Shown here: positions 26,409-36,700 of the stretch, piece by piece | How positions within the stretch are numbered: the first letter of the stretch is position 1 | How the letters are laid out: every line of letters begins with the position of its first letter | NCBI RefSeq assembly: GCF_019976975.1 | Contig: NZ_AP024630.1 | Location: 930,001 to 994,000 of the forward strand | Reading direction: 5' to 3' | DNA length: 64,000 nt | DNA from: Arthrobacter sp. NtRootA1 | Lineage (GTDB): Bacteria > Actinomycetota > Actinomycetes > Actinomycetales > Micrococcaceae | Notes under the pieces: generated by a model | What the model was told of the DNA's origin: nothing | Databases searched by the model: none | Seen by the model: the letters and a program-made list of their open reading frames with translations, nothing else | Translations under genes and position numbers: made by a program

Positions 26409-27161
26409 ATGACCAGTGCACACAAGGTTGCACGGCATCGAGCTGAGGCCCCCAAGACCAGCTCACTTGCCGTCATTGCCAAGGCTGTCAGCGACAACGC
26501 CGGTGGCGTTGGCCGTCAGGCAGCAGTGATCGCAGCTGCATCGGGCCTTGTCCTGACCAGCGGCGTTGCTGCAAATGCTGCCGACACCAACGTCCAGCGG
26601 GAATCTACATCTGCGTCTGCGCTTGACGTGCAGTCAGTTGCCCAGGCCACCATTGCTGCCGATTCCAGCGTTGCCATCTCCTACGAGCGCCCTGTGGTCA
26701 AGACTGTGGAAGCCCCGGCTCCCGTCGTCGAGAAGGCCGCAGCCAAGGAAGCTCCGGCAGCCGGTGGCACCGCTACTTTGGCGGTCAACTCGGATGCGTC
26801 TGCAGCCAAGGCGCCTGCTGCATCCAGCGGCCTCGGTGCGGCTATCGCTGCAGCGGCCTACGCACAGCTCGGCGTCACGCAGGACTGCACCATGCTGGTG
26901 ACCAACTCGCTGGCCGCAGTCGGTATTCACTTCCACGATTGGCCGGCCGGCTACCTCTCCCTCGGCCGCACGGTCAGTGCAGCTGAAGCCCAGCCCGGCG
27001 ACCTCGCTTACTATGCCAACGGTGGCTTCGGCGGAATGGCGCACATCGCTGTTTACGTCGGCAACGGCATGGCAGTCCACGGTGGATGGAACGGATCCAC
27101 CACGGCACTGTTCAGCGTGAACGTTGGCTCCGGCCCGGTTTTCATCCGCGTCAACGGCTGA
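26409..27161 (+). CDS. secreted NlpC/P60-like protein with diverged active-site motif
   Basis: A 250-residue exported protein paralogous to the previous one: the N-terminus has the shared ARHRAE and GRQAAVIAAASGLVLTSG segments and a signal peptidase site after ANA (about 57). The C-terminal domain (about 140-250) keeps a Cys (Cys160, in QDCTMLVTNSL) and His212 (MAHIAVYVGNG), the spacing of NlpC/P60, but the usual DCSGF motif is DCTML. It may still be a hydrolase or a wall-binding relative. It has no riboswitch of its own and starts at ATG after AAAGAGAG, 98 bases behind the previous gene, so it may be read from the same mRNA and fall indirectly under c-di-AMP control. Confidence 0.82.
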   Translation: MTSAHKVARHRAEAPKTSSLAVIAKAVSDNAGGVGRQAAVIAAASGLVLTSGVAANAADTNVQRESTSASALDVQSVAQATIAADSSVAISYERPVVKTVEAPAPVVEKAAAKEAPAAGGTATLAVNSDASAAKAPAASSGLGAAIAAAAYAQLGVTQDCTMLVTNSLAAVGIHFHDWPAGYLSLGRTVSAAEAQPGDLAYYANGGFGGMAHIAVYVGNGMAVHGGWNGSTTALFSVNVGSGPVFIRVNG

Positions 27162-27173
27162 TCAAATACTCCA

Positions 27174-27211
27174 CAGAACACCCCGCAGGCGCAGGCCGGC
27201 GGGGTGTTCTG
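27174..27211 (+). terminator. intrinsic terminator of the cell-wall enzyme cluster
   Basis: CAGAACACCCCGC (27174-27186) pairs perfectly with GCGGGGTGTTCTG (27199-27211), 13 bp, followed by CTTT. Confidence 0.88.
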
Positions 27212-27516
27212 CTTTAACTATCGTGGCGACTCAACCTCGTGGTGACACCCATTTACGTCGCTGCCACTCAGACGGGCTGGCGACGCCCAAATATAGGTGT
27301 CGCCGGCCCCGTTTGCGTGGCTCTAGCGAACTTCCGCGTCCTCAGCAAAAGTGTCCCGCACATGAACTTTCGCCAACACCGCAGGCGAAACGGCGGAAAA
27401 ATTCGTTGATACGGCATATAAGTGCTTACCCTTGTGTTGTCGATCCACAGCCCGTACAAGCAGAGGGCAGCCGGCCCTCGTGCCCCTGACGGGTGCGGCC
27501 GTGAAGAGGTACGTGC
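27212..27516 (+). promoter_or_regulatory. non-coding gap upstream of the HNH gene
   Basis: No gene is supported in these 305 bases. A hairpin GGCGAC/GTCGCC (27279-27284 with 27299-27304) has further CC/GG pairs inside. A -10-like TATAAG lies at 27417-27422 with no good -35, which would give a leader of nearly 90 bases. Confidence 0.4.
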
Positions 27517-28017
27517 ATGCGCACACTCGTTCTGAATGCTGGATATGAACCGCTGGCGGTAGTAACCTTCCGCCGGGCGCTGGTCCTTGTGCTGACTGGA
27601 AAAGCTAGCGTGGTGGCCGAAGGCGACGAGCCTGTCGTCGGGCCACAGGAGATTCTCGGGAGACCATCCGTGATTCTTCTTAATCGCTACATCCGGCCCC
27701 GGTACAACAGGATCACTGCCGTGAGCCGCCGCGGGGTCCTCCGCCGCGACGGCCATCGCTGCGCCTATTGCGGGAAAACAGCCCACACCATAGACCACGT
27801 CCACCCCAAATCCAGGGGCGGCGCGGATTCCTGGGAAAACCTGGTTGCGGCGTGTTTGAAATGCAACAACGCCAAGAGTGACCACACGCTCGCCGAGATG
27901 GGTTGGAAACTTCGTTTCAAACCTGGCGTGCCCACAGGAACCATGTGGCAGATCAAAGAACTCGAGAAACCTGCGCCGGACTGGGACCCGTTCCTGTTGC
28001 CGGAATCCGCCGCCTGA
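27517..28017 (+). CDS. HNH endonuclease family protein
   Basis: A 166-residue protein of a common, conserved bacterial HNH group (N-terminus MRTLVLNAGYEPLAVVTFRR). The HNH fold lies at about 70-122: zinc cysteines Cys82/Cys85 (CAYCG) and Cys113/Cys116 (CLKC), with Asp93-His94 and Asn108 as the active-site residues (TIDHVHPKSRGG, WENLVAAC). All are intact, so nuclease activity is plausible. The family is chromosomal and not linked to restriction systems here; the biological role is not established. GAAGAGG stands about nine bases before the ATG. Confidence 0.88.
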   Translation: MRTLVLNAGYEPLAVVTFRRALVLVLTGKASVVAEGDEPVVGPQEILGRPSVILLNRYIRPRYNRITAVSRRGVLRRDGHRCAYCGKTAHTIDHVHPKSRGGADSWENLVAACLKCNNAKSDHTLAEMGWKLRFKPGVPTGTMWQIKELEKPAPDWDPFLLPESAA

Positions 28018-28059
28018 TCGATTTCTGTTGCGCTCCCGCCGTCCGGGTAATCTGGGCGG

Positions 28060-28998
28060 ATGGAGTTCAACGCTGTGATTCTGGCGGGTGGCAGGGCCAC
28101 CCGCCTCGGTGGCGTGCCCAAGCCCGGATTAACGTTCGACGGTGCCAGCCTCCTTTCTCATGCCCTGCAGGCGGCGCGGGGGGCTTCCGGTGTGGTGGTG
28201 GTTGGTCCGGACACCCCTGGTATCGTCGGCGTCTTGCCTGATGGAGTTCTTATCGCCCAGGAGGAGCCGGCCTTCGCGGGCCCTGCCGCTGCGATTGCTG
28301 CTGGGCTGGCCGCCCTTCATGAGGCGGCGGCTATTCATCAGGCAGCCGCTCTTCAGCAGTCAGTCAGCCCAGCGGCGTGGACGCTCGTCCTGGCGTGCGA
28401 CATGCCGCACGCTTCCAGGGGCATTGGGCCCCTATGGGAAGGATTGCGTGGCCACCCTGAAGTGGAAGGCGCCATGGCCGTCTCAGCCGATGGCCGGCAA
28501 CAGCCTCTCCTGGGGATCTACAGCACCCGGGCGTTGGAAAGGGAAGTTGCCGCAGCTTCTGCAACTTCGGGGTTAACGAACTCTTCTGTGTTCCGGCTGC
28601 TTGCTAGGCTGAACCTGCTGGCCGTTACCGTTCCCGATGGGTCTACCGATGATGTGGACACGTGGGAGGACGCTGCGGCCCTGGGCATACACGACGAGCA
28701 GGAGGCGGACATGAAGAGCCAGGAAGAGACGCTCGAGGACTGGTGCCGCACGCTGTTGCAGGCATTTGAGCTTGAGGGCGTTGAAGTGGACATCAATGAT
28801 GTCCTCGCAGTGGCAGGAGTTGCCGCGCACTCCGTGGTGCGGCCTGCCGCGCCCCTGACTACGTTCATCGCTGGTTACGCTGCTGGTATGGCCAGGGGGA
28901 TCGGACAAGCGGCGGACGATACCGCCATGAGCGCTGCCCTTGACCTGGCCCGTCAGGTTGCCAAGCAATACCTGGAGCCCGGGACTGAGACGGAATGA
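28060..28998 (+). CDS. MobA-like nucleotidyltransferase fused to DUF6457
   Basis: A 312-residue two-domain protein. Residues 1-205 resemble MobA (molybdenum cofactor guanylyltransferase): the nucleotide loop is VILAGGRATRLGGVPKP and LACDMPH carries the metal-binding Asp. MobA attaches GMP to Mo-molybdopterin, giving the dinucleotide cofactor used by formate dehydrogenase-type enzymes. Residues about 220-312 (LEDWCRTLLQAFELEGVEVDI, then AAHSVVRPAAPLTTFIAGYAAG) resemble DUF6457, usually a separate small protein in molybdenum gene clusters. The stop overlaps the moeA start (ATGA), so they are translationally coupled. Confidence 0.85.
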   Translation: MEFNAVILAGGRATRLGGVPKPGLTFDGASLLSHALQAARGASGVVVVGPDTPGIVGVLPDGVLIAQEEPAFAGPAAAIAAGLAALHEAAAIHQAAALQQSVSPAAWTLVLACDMPHASRGIGPLWEGLRGHPEVEGAMAVSADGRQQPLLGIYSTRALEREVAAASATSGLTNSSVFRLLARLNLLAVTVPDGSTDDVDTWEDAAALGIHDEQEADMKSQEETLEDWCRTLLQAFELEGVEVDINDVLAVAGVAAHSVVRPAAPLTTFIAGYAAGMARGIGQAADDTAMSAALDLARQVAKQYLEPGTETE

Positions 28999-30338
28999 CC
29001 GAGGCCCCCGGACAGGGCCACAACGCGGCACACACATGGCATGAGGCCCGGCAGCGCGCCTTCGACGTCGCTGCTCCTATCCCGCCAAGCCCCGTGCCGC
29101 TCAAGGCCGCCTTGGGAAGGACGCTTGCCTCGGATGCGGTCGCCATACAGGACATGCCGCACTATGCGTCCTCCGCCATGGACGGCTGGGCCGTCAACGG
29201 AACGGGTCCATGGATTCTTGTTGAGCCCGGCCACAGACTCGCTCCACACCAGGCCAGTCCCATCGTTACCGGGGGCCTCATTCCGCCAGGCGGCAAGGCT
29301 GTTCTGCGCACCGAAAGCGGCGTTATCACCACCGACGACGACGGCCTTCCGATACTTGCGCTCGGCGGGGCCGCGAAGCCGGGGGAGCCACGCAATGGCC
29401 AGCACATCCGCAAGGCTGCCGAAGAAGCTGCAGAAGGGGACGTGCTGCTCAAAGCCGGAACCATGCTGAATCCTGCGCACATTGCCTTGGCCGCCTTGGC
29501 CGGCCTGGATGAGCTCGAGGTCCTGGGGAAACCCTTGGTGCGATTCCTCCTGACCGGCGCGGAAGTGGTGACGCAGGGCGTTCCCGTACCGGGCAAGGTG
29601 CGTGACACCTTCGGACCTCAGCTTGGCGCCGTCGTCGAACTCCTGGGTGGCATTGCCGGGGAGCAACTTAAGGTAGGCGACAACTACGACGACTGGCTTG
29701 CGGCTTTGCAGGACACCGAGCCTGAACCCGCAGAACCATATGCCGCAGCGGAGCCGCCGGCCGACGTCGTTATTAGTACCGGCGGGACCGGACGCTCGGG
29801 GACGGACCACTTCAGGAGAGCCGTGGCTGAACTGGGCGGCCGGCTGCTGATCGATGGCATTGCCATGCGCCCCGGGCACCCGGCCGTGTTGGCGGAGCTT
29901 CCGGACGGGCGCTTCGTCCTGGGCCTGCCCGGGAATCCATTGGCCGCCATGATGGCGTTGTTCACGGTGGGAGGCCCGCTCCTCGCAGCACTCGGCCACG
30001 GGAAGCTGGAGGAAGTCGGCGAGGTTCCCAGCGGTTCAATGATCGACGCCGATCCGGGTCGCACGCGTCTGATGCCCTTCAAACTGGTCTACGGATTGGC
30101 TTCGCCAGCGCAGCATGCAGGACCCGGGATGATGCGCGGGCTGGCAGGAGCAGATGGCGTCATGGTAGTGCCGCCGCACGGCGTTCAAATGGGCGAATTG
30201 GTTCCGGCATTTCCCCTGCCATGGGGTAGGCCTTTGCCCTCGCCCAAATCGGCTGAAGGAAAACAACGCAAGGCGCCAGCGCGGCAACAAAAGAAGGCTC
30301 CTTCCGGTCCCGTTGACTGGAGTGCGCTGGAAGCCTGA
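28995..30338 (+). CDS. moeA: molybdopterin molybdotransferase MoeA
   Basis: A 447-residue enzyme that inserts molybdate into adenylated molybdopterin. Family blocks are SSAMDGWAV near residue 60, STGGTGRSGTDHFRRAV near 260 and LPGNPLAAM near 315, with domain IV at the C-terminus before a basic Lys/Gln/Pro tail (SAEGKQRKAPARQQKKAPSG, about 418-440) that is unusual for MoeA. The ATG overlaps the stop of the MobA-like gene by four bases. The block continues with the molybdoenzyme and its sulfur carrier, so these four genes build one enzyme with its cofactor. Confidence 0.93.
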   Translation: MTEAPGQGHNAAHTWHEARQRAFDVAAPIPPSPVPLKAALGRTLASDAVAIQDMPHYASSAMDGWAVNGTGPWILVEPGHRLAPHQASPIVTGGLIPPGGKAVLRTESGVITTDDDGLPILALGGAAKPGEPRNGQHIRKAAEEAAEGDVLLKAGTMLNPAHIALAALAGLDELEVLGKPLVRFLLTGAEVVTQGVPVPGKVRDTFGPQLGAVVELLGGIAGEQLKVGDNYDDWLAALQDTEPEPAEPYAAAEPPADVVISTGGTGRSGTDHFRRAVAELGGRLLIDGIAMRPGHPAVLAELPDGRFVLGLPGNPLAAMMALFTVGGPLLAALGHGKLEEVGEVPSGSMIDADPGRTRLMPFKLVYGLASPAQHAGPGMMRGLAGADGVMVVPPHGVQMGELVPAFPLPWGRPLPSPKSAEGKQRKAPARQQKKAPSGPVDWSALEA

Positions 30339-30395
30339 GGCTCCCGGGCTGGACGCAGGTGGTAACCGGGTGCCCCGGCTTGCAATGATGGACTC

Positions 30396-32705
30396 ATGAA
30401 CAGGCATGCTCCCGAACAGGACATCAATGAAGATGACCTGCAAATCCACCCGCCCAAGAAGGCTGCGGCAGGCCTCAAAGCTGTCACTGTCGCCCTGGAA
30501 AGGGGCTACTCCCAGGCAGGAGTAGCCCGCACGGTCCGCTCAATGCTCAGGGTTAACCAGCATGACGGCTTTGATTGCCCGGGCTGCGCCTGGCCAGAAT
30601 CCATCACGGGACGCCGCAGTCCCGCGGAATTCTGTGAGAACGGCGCCAAGGCCATCGCCGAGGAAAGCACCACCCGGACGGTGGGGGCCGATTTCTGGGC
30701 TGAACATTCCATCGCCGATCTTGAAGACAAGACCGAGTACTGGTTGGGGAGCCAAGGCCGGATCTCCGAGCCTGTAGTCCTAAAGCCGGGGGATACCCAC
30801 TATTCCCCGATCAGTTGGACTGATGCCTTCGCCTTGATCGGGCAGCATATCAATGCCACCACGCCGGATCGCTGTGTTTTCTACACCTCCGGCCGGACGG
30901 CCAATGAGACTGCGTTCATGTACCAGTTGTTCGCCCGCAGCCTGGGCACCAACAACCTGCCGGACTGCTCCAACATGTGCCACGAATCCTCGGGCAGCGC
31001 GCTGAATCCGACCATCGGCATCGGGAAGGGAACCGTTTCGCTGGAAGACATCCACCACGCCGAACTGGTGTTCGTGGTGGGACAGAATCCCGGCACCAAC
31101 CACCCCCGTATGCTGTCCGCGTTGCGGGATTGCAAGAACAACGGCGGAAAGATCGTTGCCGTGAACCCCCTTCCGGAAGCCGGGCTGCTGAACTTCAAGG
31201 ACCCCCAGTCACTCAACGGCGTGATCGGCGGCGGAACAACCATCGCTGACGAGTTCCTCAAGATCAAGGTCGGTGGCGACCTTGCCCTGTTCCAGGCACT
31301 GGGCCACCTGCTCCTGGAGGAGGAGAAGCGGAATCCGGGGACTGTGGTGGACAAGTCCTTCATCGGGAAACAGACTGAGGGCTTTGAAGCGTACGCGAAG
31401 GCACGGTCCCAGCTGGACTGGGAGGAAACGGAGCGCGCAACGGGCTTGTCGCGCGAGGAAATCGTCACTGTGGCCGGACTGATGGCCAAATCCAAGGCAA
31501 CCATTATTTGCTGGGCGCTTGGCCTGACCCAGCAGCCGCACTCGGTGGACACCCTGAAGGAGATCATCAACCTGCTCCTGCTCCAGGGAAACTTCGGCAA
31601 GCGCGGAGCCGGCGCCTGCCCCGTACGTGGCCACTCGAACGTCCAGGGCGACCGCACCATGGGCATCTGGGAGAAGCCACGTGAACCGTTCCTTGCCGCG
31701 CTGGACAGGGAGTTCGGATTCCGGATGCCGCGCGATCACGGATACGACTCCGTGGAAACCCAGCACGCCCTGGAAAAGGGGGACGTGGATGTCTTCGTAT
31801 CCATGGGCGGCAACTTTGCTGCAGCCGGTTCTGACACAGCAGCTTTGGAAGCCGGACTCAAGACCGCGGGGCTGACCGTCCACATCTCAACCAAACCGAA
31901 CCGGGCCCACGTGGTGCACGGGAAGACATCACTGATCCTGCCCACGCTGGGACGTACGGACACTGACGACAAACACCCCAAGGGCAAGCAGTTCCTCTCC
32001 GTAGAAGACTCGATGTCGGTCATCCACAAGACGCAGGGCAGGCTGGCTCCGATCTCAGAGCACCTCCTGAGCGAACCCGTCATCGTGGCCCGCATGGCGC
32101 AAGCGACACTCGGGGATGACCACGGCGTGGACTGGCGCGCGATGGCAGAGGACTATGACGTGATCCGGGACCACATCTCACGTGTTATCCCGGGGTTCGA
32201 GGACTTCAACGCCAGGGTCCGGACGAAGAACGGTTTTGTCCTCCCGAACCCGCCACGGGATACCCGTACGTTCGCCACCGACATCGGCAAAGCACGGTTC
32301 TCGGTAAGTCCGCTTGAGTACCTCGAAGCTCCAGAGGGCCATTTGATCCTTCAGACGGTGCGCAGTCACGACCAATACAACACCACGTTCTACGGCCTCG
32401 ATGACCGCTACCGCGGGGTCTCGGATGCCCGTAGGGTGATTCTGGTCCACGAGGAAGACCTCGCTGGCCTGGGATTCAAGGACCGTGACCTGGTGGACGT
32501 CATTTCCACCTTTGCCGGCACGGAGCGGCGAGCCAACAAGTTCCGGCTGATCGCATACCCCACGGCCAAGGGCTGCGCTGCCGCATACTTCCCGGAGGCC
32601 AACGCCCTGGTGCACCGGGAGCTTGTGGCCCGCGAATCCAACACACCCGGTTACAAGGCCATGACTGTACGGTTCGTCAAGCACCCAGAGGAGAACGGAT
32701 CCTGA
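30396..32705 (+). CDS. FdhF/YdeP-type molybdopterin oxidoreductase (formate dehydrogenase-like)
   Basis: A 769-residue member of the DMSO-reductase superfamily, FdhF/YdeP branch. An N-terminal cysteine set, Cys61-Pro-Gly-Cys64 and Cys80, stands where related enzymes bind an iron-sulfur cluster. DCSNMCHESSG carries the Cys-His pair expected at the molybdenum, then WALGLTQQPHSVD and GKRGAGACPVRGHSNVQGDR, which bind the bis-MGD cofactor. The C-terminal beta domain has HDQYNTTFYGLDDRYRG. No electron-transfer or membrane subunit follows; the gene after it is fdhD. Formate is a guess from the family and fdhD; YdeP relatives have been linked to acid resistance. Confidence 0.88.
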   Translation: MNRHAPEQDINEDDLQIHPPKKAAAGLKAVTVALERGYSQAGVARTVRSMLRVNQHDGFDCPGCAWPESITGRRSPAEFCENGAKAIAEESTTRTVGADFWAEHSIADLEDKTEYWLGSQGRISEPVVLKPGDTHYSPISWTDAFALIGQHINATTPDRCVFYTSGRTANETAFMYQLFARSLGTNNLPDCSNMCHESSGSALNPTIGIGKGTVSLEDIHHAELVFVVGQNPGTNHPRMLSALRDCKNNGGKIVAVNPLPEAGLLNFKDPQSLNGVIGGGTTIADEFLKIKVGGDLALFQALGHLLLEEEKRNPGTVVDKSFIGKQTEGFEAYAKARSQLDWEETERATGLSREEIVTVAGLMAKSKATIICWALGLTQQPHSVDTLKEIINLLLLQGNFGKRGAGACPVRGHSNVQGDRTMGIWEKPREPFLAALDREFGFRMPRDHGYDSVETQHALEKGDVDVFVSMGGNFAAAGSDTAALEAGLKTAGLTVHISTKPNRAHVVHGKTSLILPTLGRTDTDDKHPKGKQFLSVEDSMSVIHKTQGRLAPISEHLLSEPVIVARMAQATLGDDHGVDWRAMAEDYDVIRDHISRVIPGFEDFNARVRTKNGFVLPNPPRDTRTFATDIGKARFSVSPLEYLEAPEGHLILQTVRSHDQYNTTFYGLDDRYRGVSDARRVILVHEEDLAGLGFKDRDLVDVISTFAGTERRANKFRLIAYPTAKGCAAAYFPEANALVHRELVARESNTPGYKAMTVRFVKHPEENGS

Positions 32706-32706
32706 C

Positions 32707-33573
32707 GTGGGACGTGTGACCCAGCGCCGAAAGCTTCATAAGTTCGTTCTGGACGGATCGCCCCAGGCCCTGGAACACCCTGTCCGATACAAGGAAGACG
32801 TCCTCGCTGTCGAGGAACCCTTGGAGATCCGTCTTGGTGATATGTCGTTCTCTGTGACCATGCGGACCCCTGGCGACGACTTCGATCTGGTGGCCGGGTT
32901 CCTTGTCTCGGAGGGCATCATCTGGGAGCCGGGGCAACTGGTCTCGGAGCGTTTCTGCGCAGGGGAGGACGAGAACGGCGTACAGACCTTCAATGTCGTG
33001 GACGCACAGCTGCGACCCGACGTCGAACGTCCGGACACCGGCCGTAACGTCTACACTTCGAGCTCCTGCGGCATTTGCGGCACTGATTCGATCGACGCCG
33101 TCCGGAAGTCCTCGCATCACAGCCCCCAGGATGATGACGTCACGGTCCCCGTAAAGGCGCTGGCTGCCCTCCCGGACCGGTTGCGTGAGGGGCAGGCTGT
33201 CTTCGCCAAAACAGGTGGCGTCCATGCTGCCGGCCTTTTCAGGATTCACGACGACGGTACTTCCGAGCTGCTGTGCCTGCGGGAAGACGTTGGTCGCCAC
33301 AACGCCGTGGACAAAGTGGTGGGTTGGGCTTTGCGGGCAGGCAAGCTGCCCCTGAAAGGAACAGTTCTTCAGGTATCCGGCCGGGCTTCTTTCGAGCTCG
33401 TCCAGAAAGCGGCCATGGCGGGCATTCCCATCCTTGCAGCCGTCAGCGCTCCGTCCAGCCTGGCGGCAGAGCTCGCGGACGAAACGGGTATCACGTTGGT
33501 GGGCTTCAGCCGCGGTGCGAGCCTGAATGTCTACGCAGGGAGGGACAGGATCGTAGGCGTGGAGGCGGGCTGA
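32707..33573 (+). CDS. fdhD: FdhD sulfurtransferase for formate dehydrogenase
   Basis: A 288-residue protein that passes sulfur from a cysteine desulfurase to the molybdenum cofactor of formate dehydrogenase-type enzymes; without it they are inactive. The sulfur-carrying motif is Cys121-Gly-Ile-Cys124 (SSSCGICGTDSID). Further blocks are EDVGRHNAVDKVVGWAL and SGRASFELVQKAAMAGIP. GTG starts one base after the stop of the oxidoreductase gene, with GAGGAG about twelve bases upstream in that gene's end, so the pair are tightly coupled. This strongly suggests the preceding enzyme needs a sulfurated Mo or W centre. Confidence 0.94.
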   Translation: MGRVTQRRKLHKFVLDGSPQALEHPVRYKEDVLAVEEPLEIRLGDMSFSVTMRTPGDDFDLVAGFLVSEGIIWEPGQLVSERFCAGEDENGVQTFNVVDAQLRPDVERPDTGRNVYTSSSCGICGTDSIDAVRKSSHHSPQDDDVTVPVKALAALPDRLREGQAVFAKTGGVHAAGLFRIHDDGTSELLCLREDVGRHNAVDKVVGWALRAGKLPLKGTVLQVSGRASFELVQKAAMAGIPILAAVSAPSSLAAELADETGITLVGFSRGASLNVYAGRDRIVGVEAG

Positions 33574-33744
33574 GGGCCCCATTCACTGCGGATAGTCCTC
33601 AATCACTTGGCTATTGAGCTGGAACAACGTAGATTTTATCCATCGATTGGAATCGCCGTGTCCACTACTAACGCCGTCCATCATATGCCGGTTCGCCAGC
33701 CGGCCATGACGCTTTGCCACCAGCCCATGCCTAAGGGGATTTAA

Positions 33745-36700
33745 TTGCACGACGACCGCCGGATCACTGAACAGCGTCTCGATCGATTCGTTCGGGAACG
33801 CCTTCTTCCGGCCATTTACGGTAGGTCCGTCCCACTGCAGCTCAGCAGCTGGGACGCGCCGGGAGAACCCGTGCCCGCAGCGGAGGCCATTCGCCAGCTC
33901 TTCACGCCCCAGGAGCCGGGCGCACCTTGGGGTAAGCCGTGGAGCACCAAGTGGCTCAGGCTCCAGGGCGAAGTTCCAGAAGGCTGGGGTTCAGCCGAGG
34001 GGACGGCGGTGGAAATCATCGTGGACCTGGGTTTCAACAGCGACGTGCCGGGGTTCCAATGTGAAGGCACGGCCTGGCGGGCCGATGCCAGCATCATCAA
34101 GGCGATCTCACCGCGTAACTACCACGTTCCGCTGAAGCTGCTCGGCGGCGGACTGTCCGTGGATTTCTATGTAGAAGCGGCAGCCAACCCGGATGTGGCG
34201 CAGGGTTGGTCATTTGCCCCTACTCCTTTGGGGGATAAGGCTACGTCCGGCGACGAACCCCGGTATCGCCTGGGCCGGATTGCCATTGCCGAACTCAACG
34301 AGACGGTGTGGGAACTCAACCAGGACGTTTGGACATTGAGCGGGCTCATGCACGAGCTCCCCATGGACCTGCCGCGCCGCCACGAAATCCTGCGGGCCCT
34401 GGAACGGATGCTGGACATCATGGATCCGGATGACGTCGCAGGGACGGCTGCCGCAGGCCGCGAGGCGTTGGCGGAAGTACTGAGCCGTCCCGCCTATGCT
34501 TCGGCCCACGAACTCGTGGCCACCGGTCATGCGCACATCGACTCCGCCTGGTTGTGGCCCGTCCGTGAAACCATCCGCAAGTGTGCCCGCACGTTCTCCA
34601 ACGTGGTGGCCCTCATGGACGAGGACCCCGACTTCGTCTTCTCGTGCTCCTCAGCCCAGCAGATGGCCTGGATCAAGGAATTCTTCCCTGAGCTCTTTGT
34701 CCGCATTCGGGAAAAGGTCCGGGCCGGGCAGTTCGTGCCCGTCGGTGGCATGTGGGTTGAATCGGACACCAACATGCCTGGTGGCGAGGCCATGGCCCGC
34801 CAGTTCGTGGAAGGCAAGAGTTTCTTCTTGAAGGAATTCGACGTGGAGTGCCAGGAAGCCTGGCTGCCCGATTCCTTCGGTTACTCAGGAGCGCTGCCAC
34901 AAATCGTCAAGTCCGCGGGTTTGCGTTGGTTCCTTACGCAGAAGATTTCCTGGAACAAGGTGAACCGGATGCCGCACCACACCTTCACGTGGGAAGGAAT
35001 CGATGGCACCAGGCTGTTCACCCATTTCCCGCCGGTAGACACGTATAACGCTGAGCTCCATGCGCGCGAACTTGCGCACGCGGAACGCAACTACCGTGAC
35101 CACGGCCGCGGCACCATGTCTTTGGTTCCCTTCGGTTATGGCGACGGCGGTGGTGGTCCCACACGCGAAATGGTGGCGGCTGCACACCGCACGGCGGATC
35201 TTGAAGGTTCCCCCAAGGTCCGGATGGGCACGGCCAAGGACTTCTTCACGGCCGCCGAAGCCGAGTACCGGAACCTCCCGGTGTGGGTGGGCGAGATGTA
35301 CCTGGAGATGCACCGCGGAACGTACACCAGCCAGGCGAAGACGAAGCGAGGCAACCGGCGCAGCGAGCACCTGCTGCGCGAGGCAGAACTGTGGTGCTCC
35401 ACGGCTGCAGTGCGCCTGGGCGACGCCTACGCCTATCCCGAAACGGAGCTCAAGAGGCTCTGGCGGTTGGTGCTCTTGCAGCAATTCCACGACATTCTGC
35501 CGGGCAGCTCCATTGCGTGGGTCCACCAGGACGCCGAGCGGAATTACGAGGCGATCGCCCGCGACCTTGAGGCCATCATCGGCCAGGCAGCCCAAGCGCT
35601 CGTCGGCCAGGGAGACAGGCAGTTCCTGCTCAATGCTGCCCCGCATAAGAGGGGTGGCGTGCCGGCGCTGGCCGCTGCGGAAGCCGTGAAGCCGGAGGCA
35701 GTTGTTGATGCCCGCGAAAAGGACGGCGGCTACATCCTGGACAACGGAATCATCCGCGCTGCCTTGGACAGTGACGGCTTGTTGACCTCACTCATGGACC
35801 ACGCCACCGGCCGTGAGGCGATGGTCCCCGGTCAGCCCGGCAACCTGCTTGAGCTGTTCAGGGATACTCCAAATGAATGGGACGCCTGGGATATCGAGGA
35901 GTTCTACCGGCGCAACGTCACCCAAGTGACCCAGGCGGAAACCATCGATCTTGAGCGCACGGAGGCAGGCGCCGTCATGGTGGTCAAGCGTACGGTTGGT
36001 GCCTCCACTATCACGCAACGGGTAACGCTCGACGCCGGTGCGGAGTCGCTGGTTATCTCCACCACAGTGGACTGGCAAGAACGCGAAAAAATGCTCAAGA
36101 TAGCCTTCCCACTGGATGTTCGTGCGGACCGCTCGGCCTCCGAGACCCAGTTCGGCCATGTGTTCCGACCGACCCACACGAACACATCATGGGATGCTGC
36201 GAAGTTCGAAATCTGCGCCCATCGCTGGATCCACGTTGCCGAGCCCGGTTATGGCGTGGCCGTCAGCAACTCCTCCAGCTATGGGCACGACGTCACCAGG
36301 GCTGTCCGCGGAGACGGAGGGACGACCACCAACGTCCGTGTTTCGCTGTTGCGTTCCGCAAGGTTCCCGGACCCTGAGGCAGACCGCGGCGAGCACACCC
36401 TTGAACTGTCCATCAGGCCTGGAGCGGGAATAGGGGATGCCGTGGAGGAGGGCTACCGCACCAACCTGAAGCCCCGCTATGTCACTGGTAGCAAGCCAGT
36501 GGAACCCCTGCTGTCAGTGTCCAACCCTGCCTTGGTAGTGGAGGCAGTGAAGCTGGCTGAAGATGGCTCCGGAGACGTCATTGTGCGTCTTTACGAATCC
36601 TTGGGACAACGCTCAGCCGGTGTAGTCAGGGCGAATTTTGAAGCTCAGGGCGTCCTGGCCACGGACCTGCTGGAACGGCCGGTAGAGGCCCCTGGAGTGA

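Noticed and set aside
27124..27489. 121-codon plus-strand frame after the third cell-wall gene
   Set aside because: It overlaps the end of that gene in another frame, runs through its terminator and is rich in Arg/Pro/Ser shadow composition.
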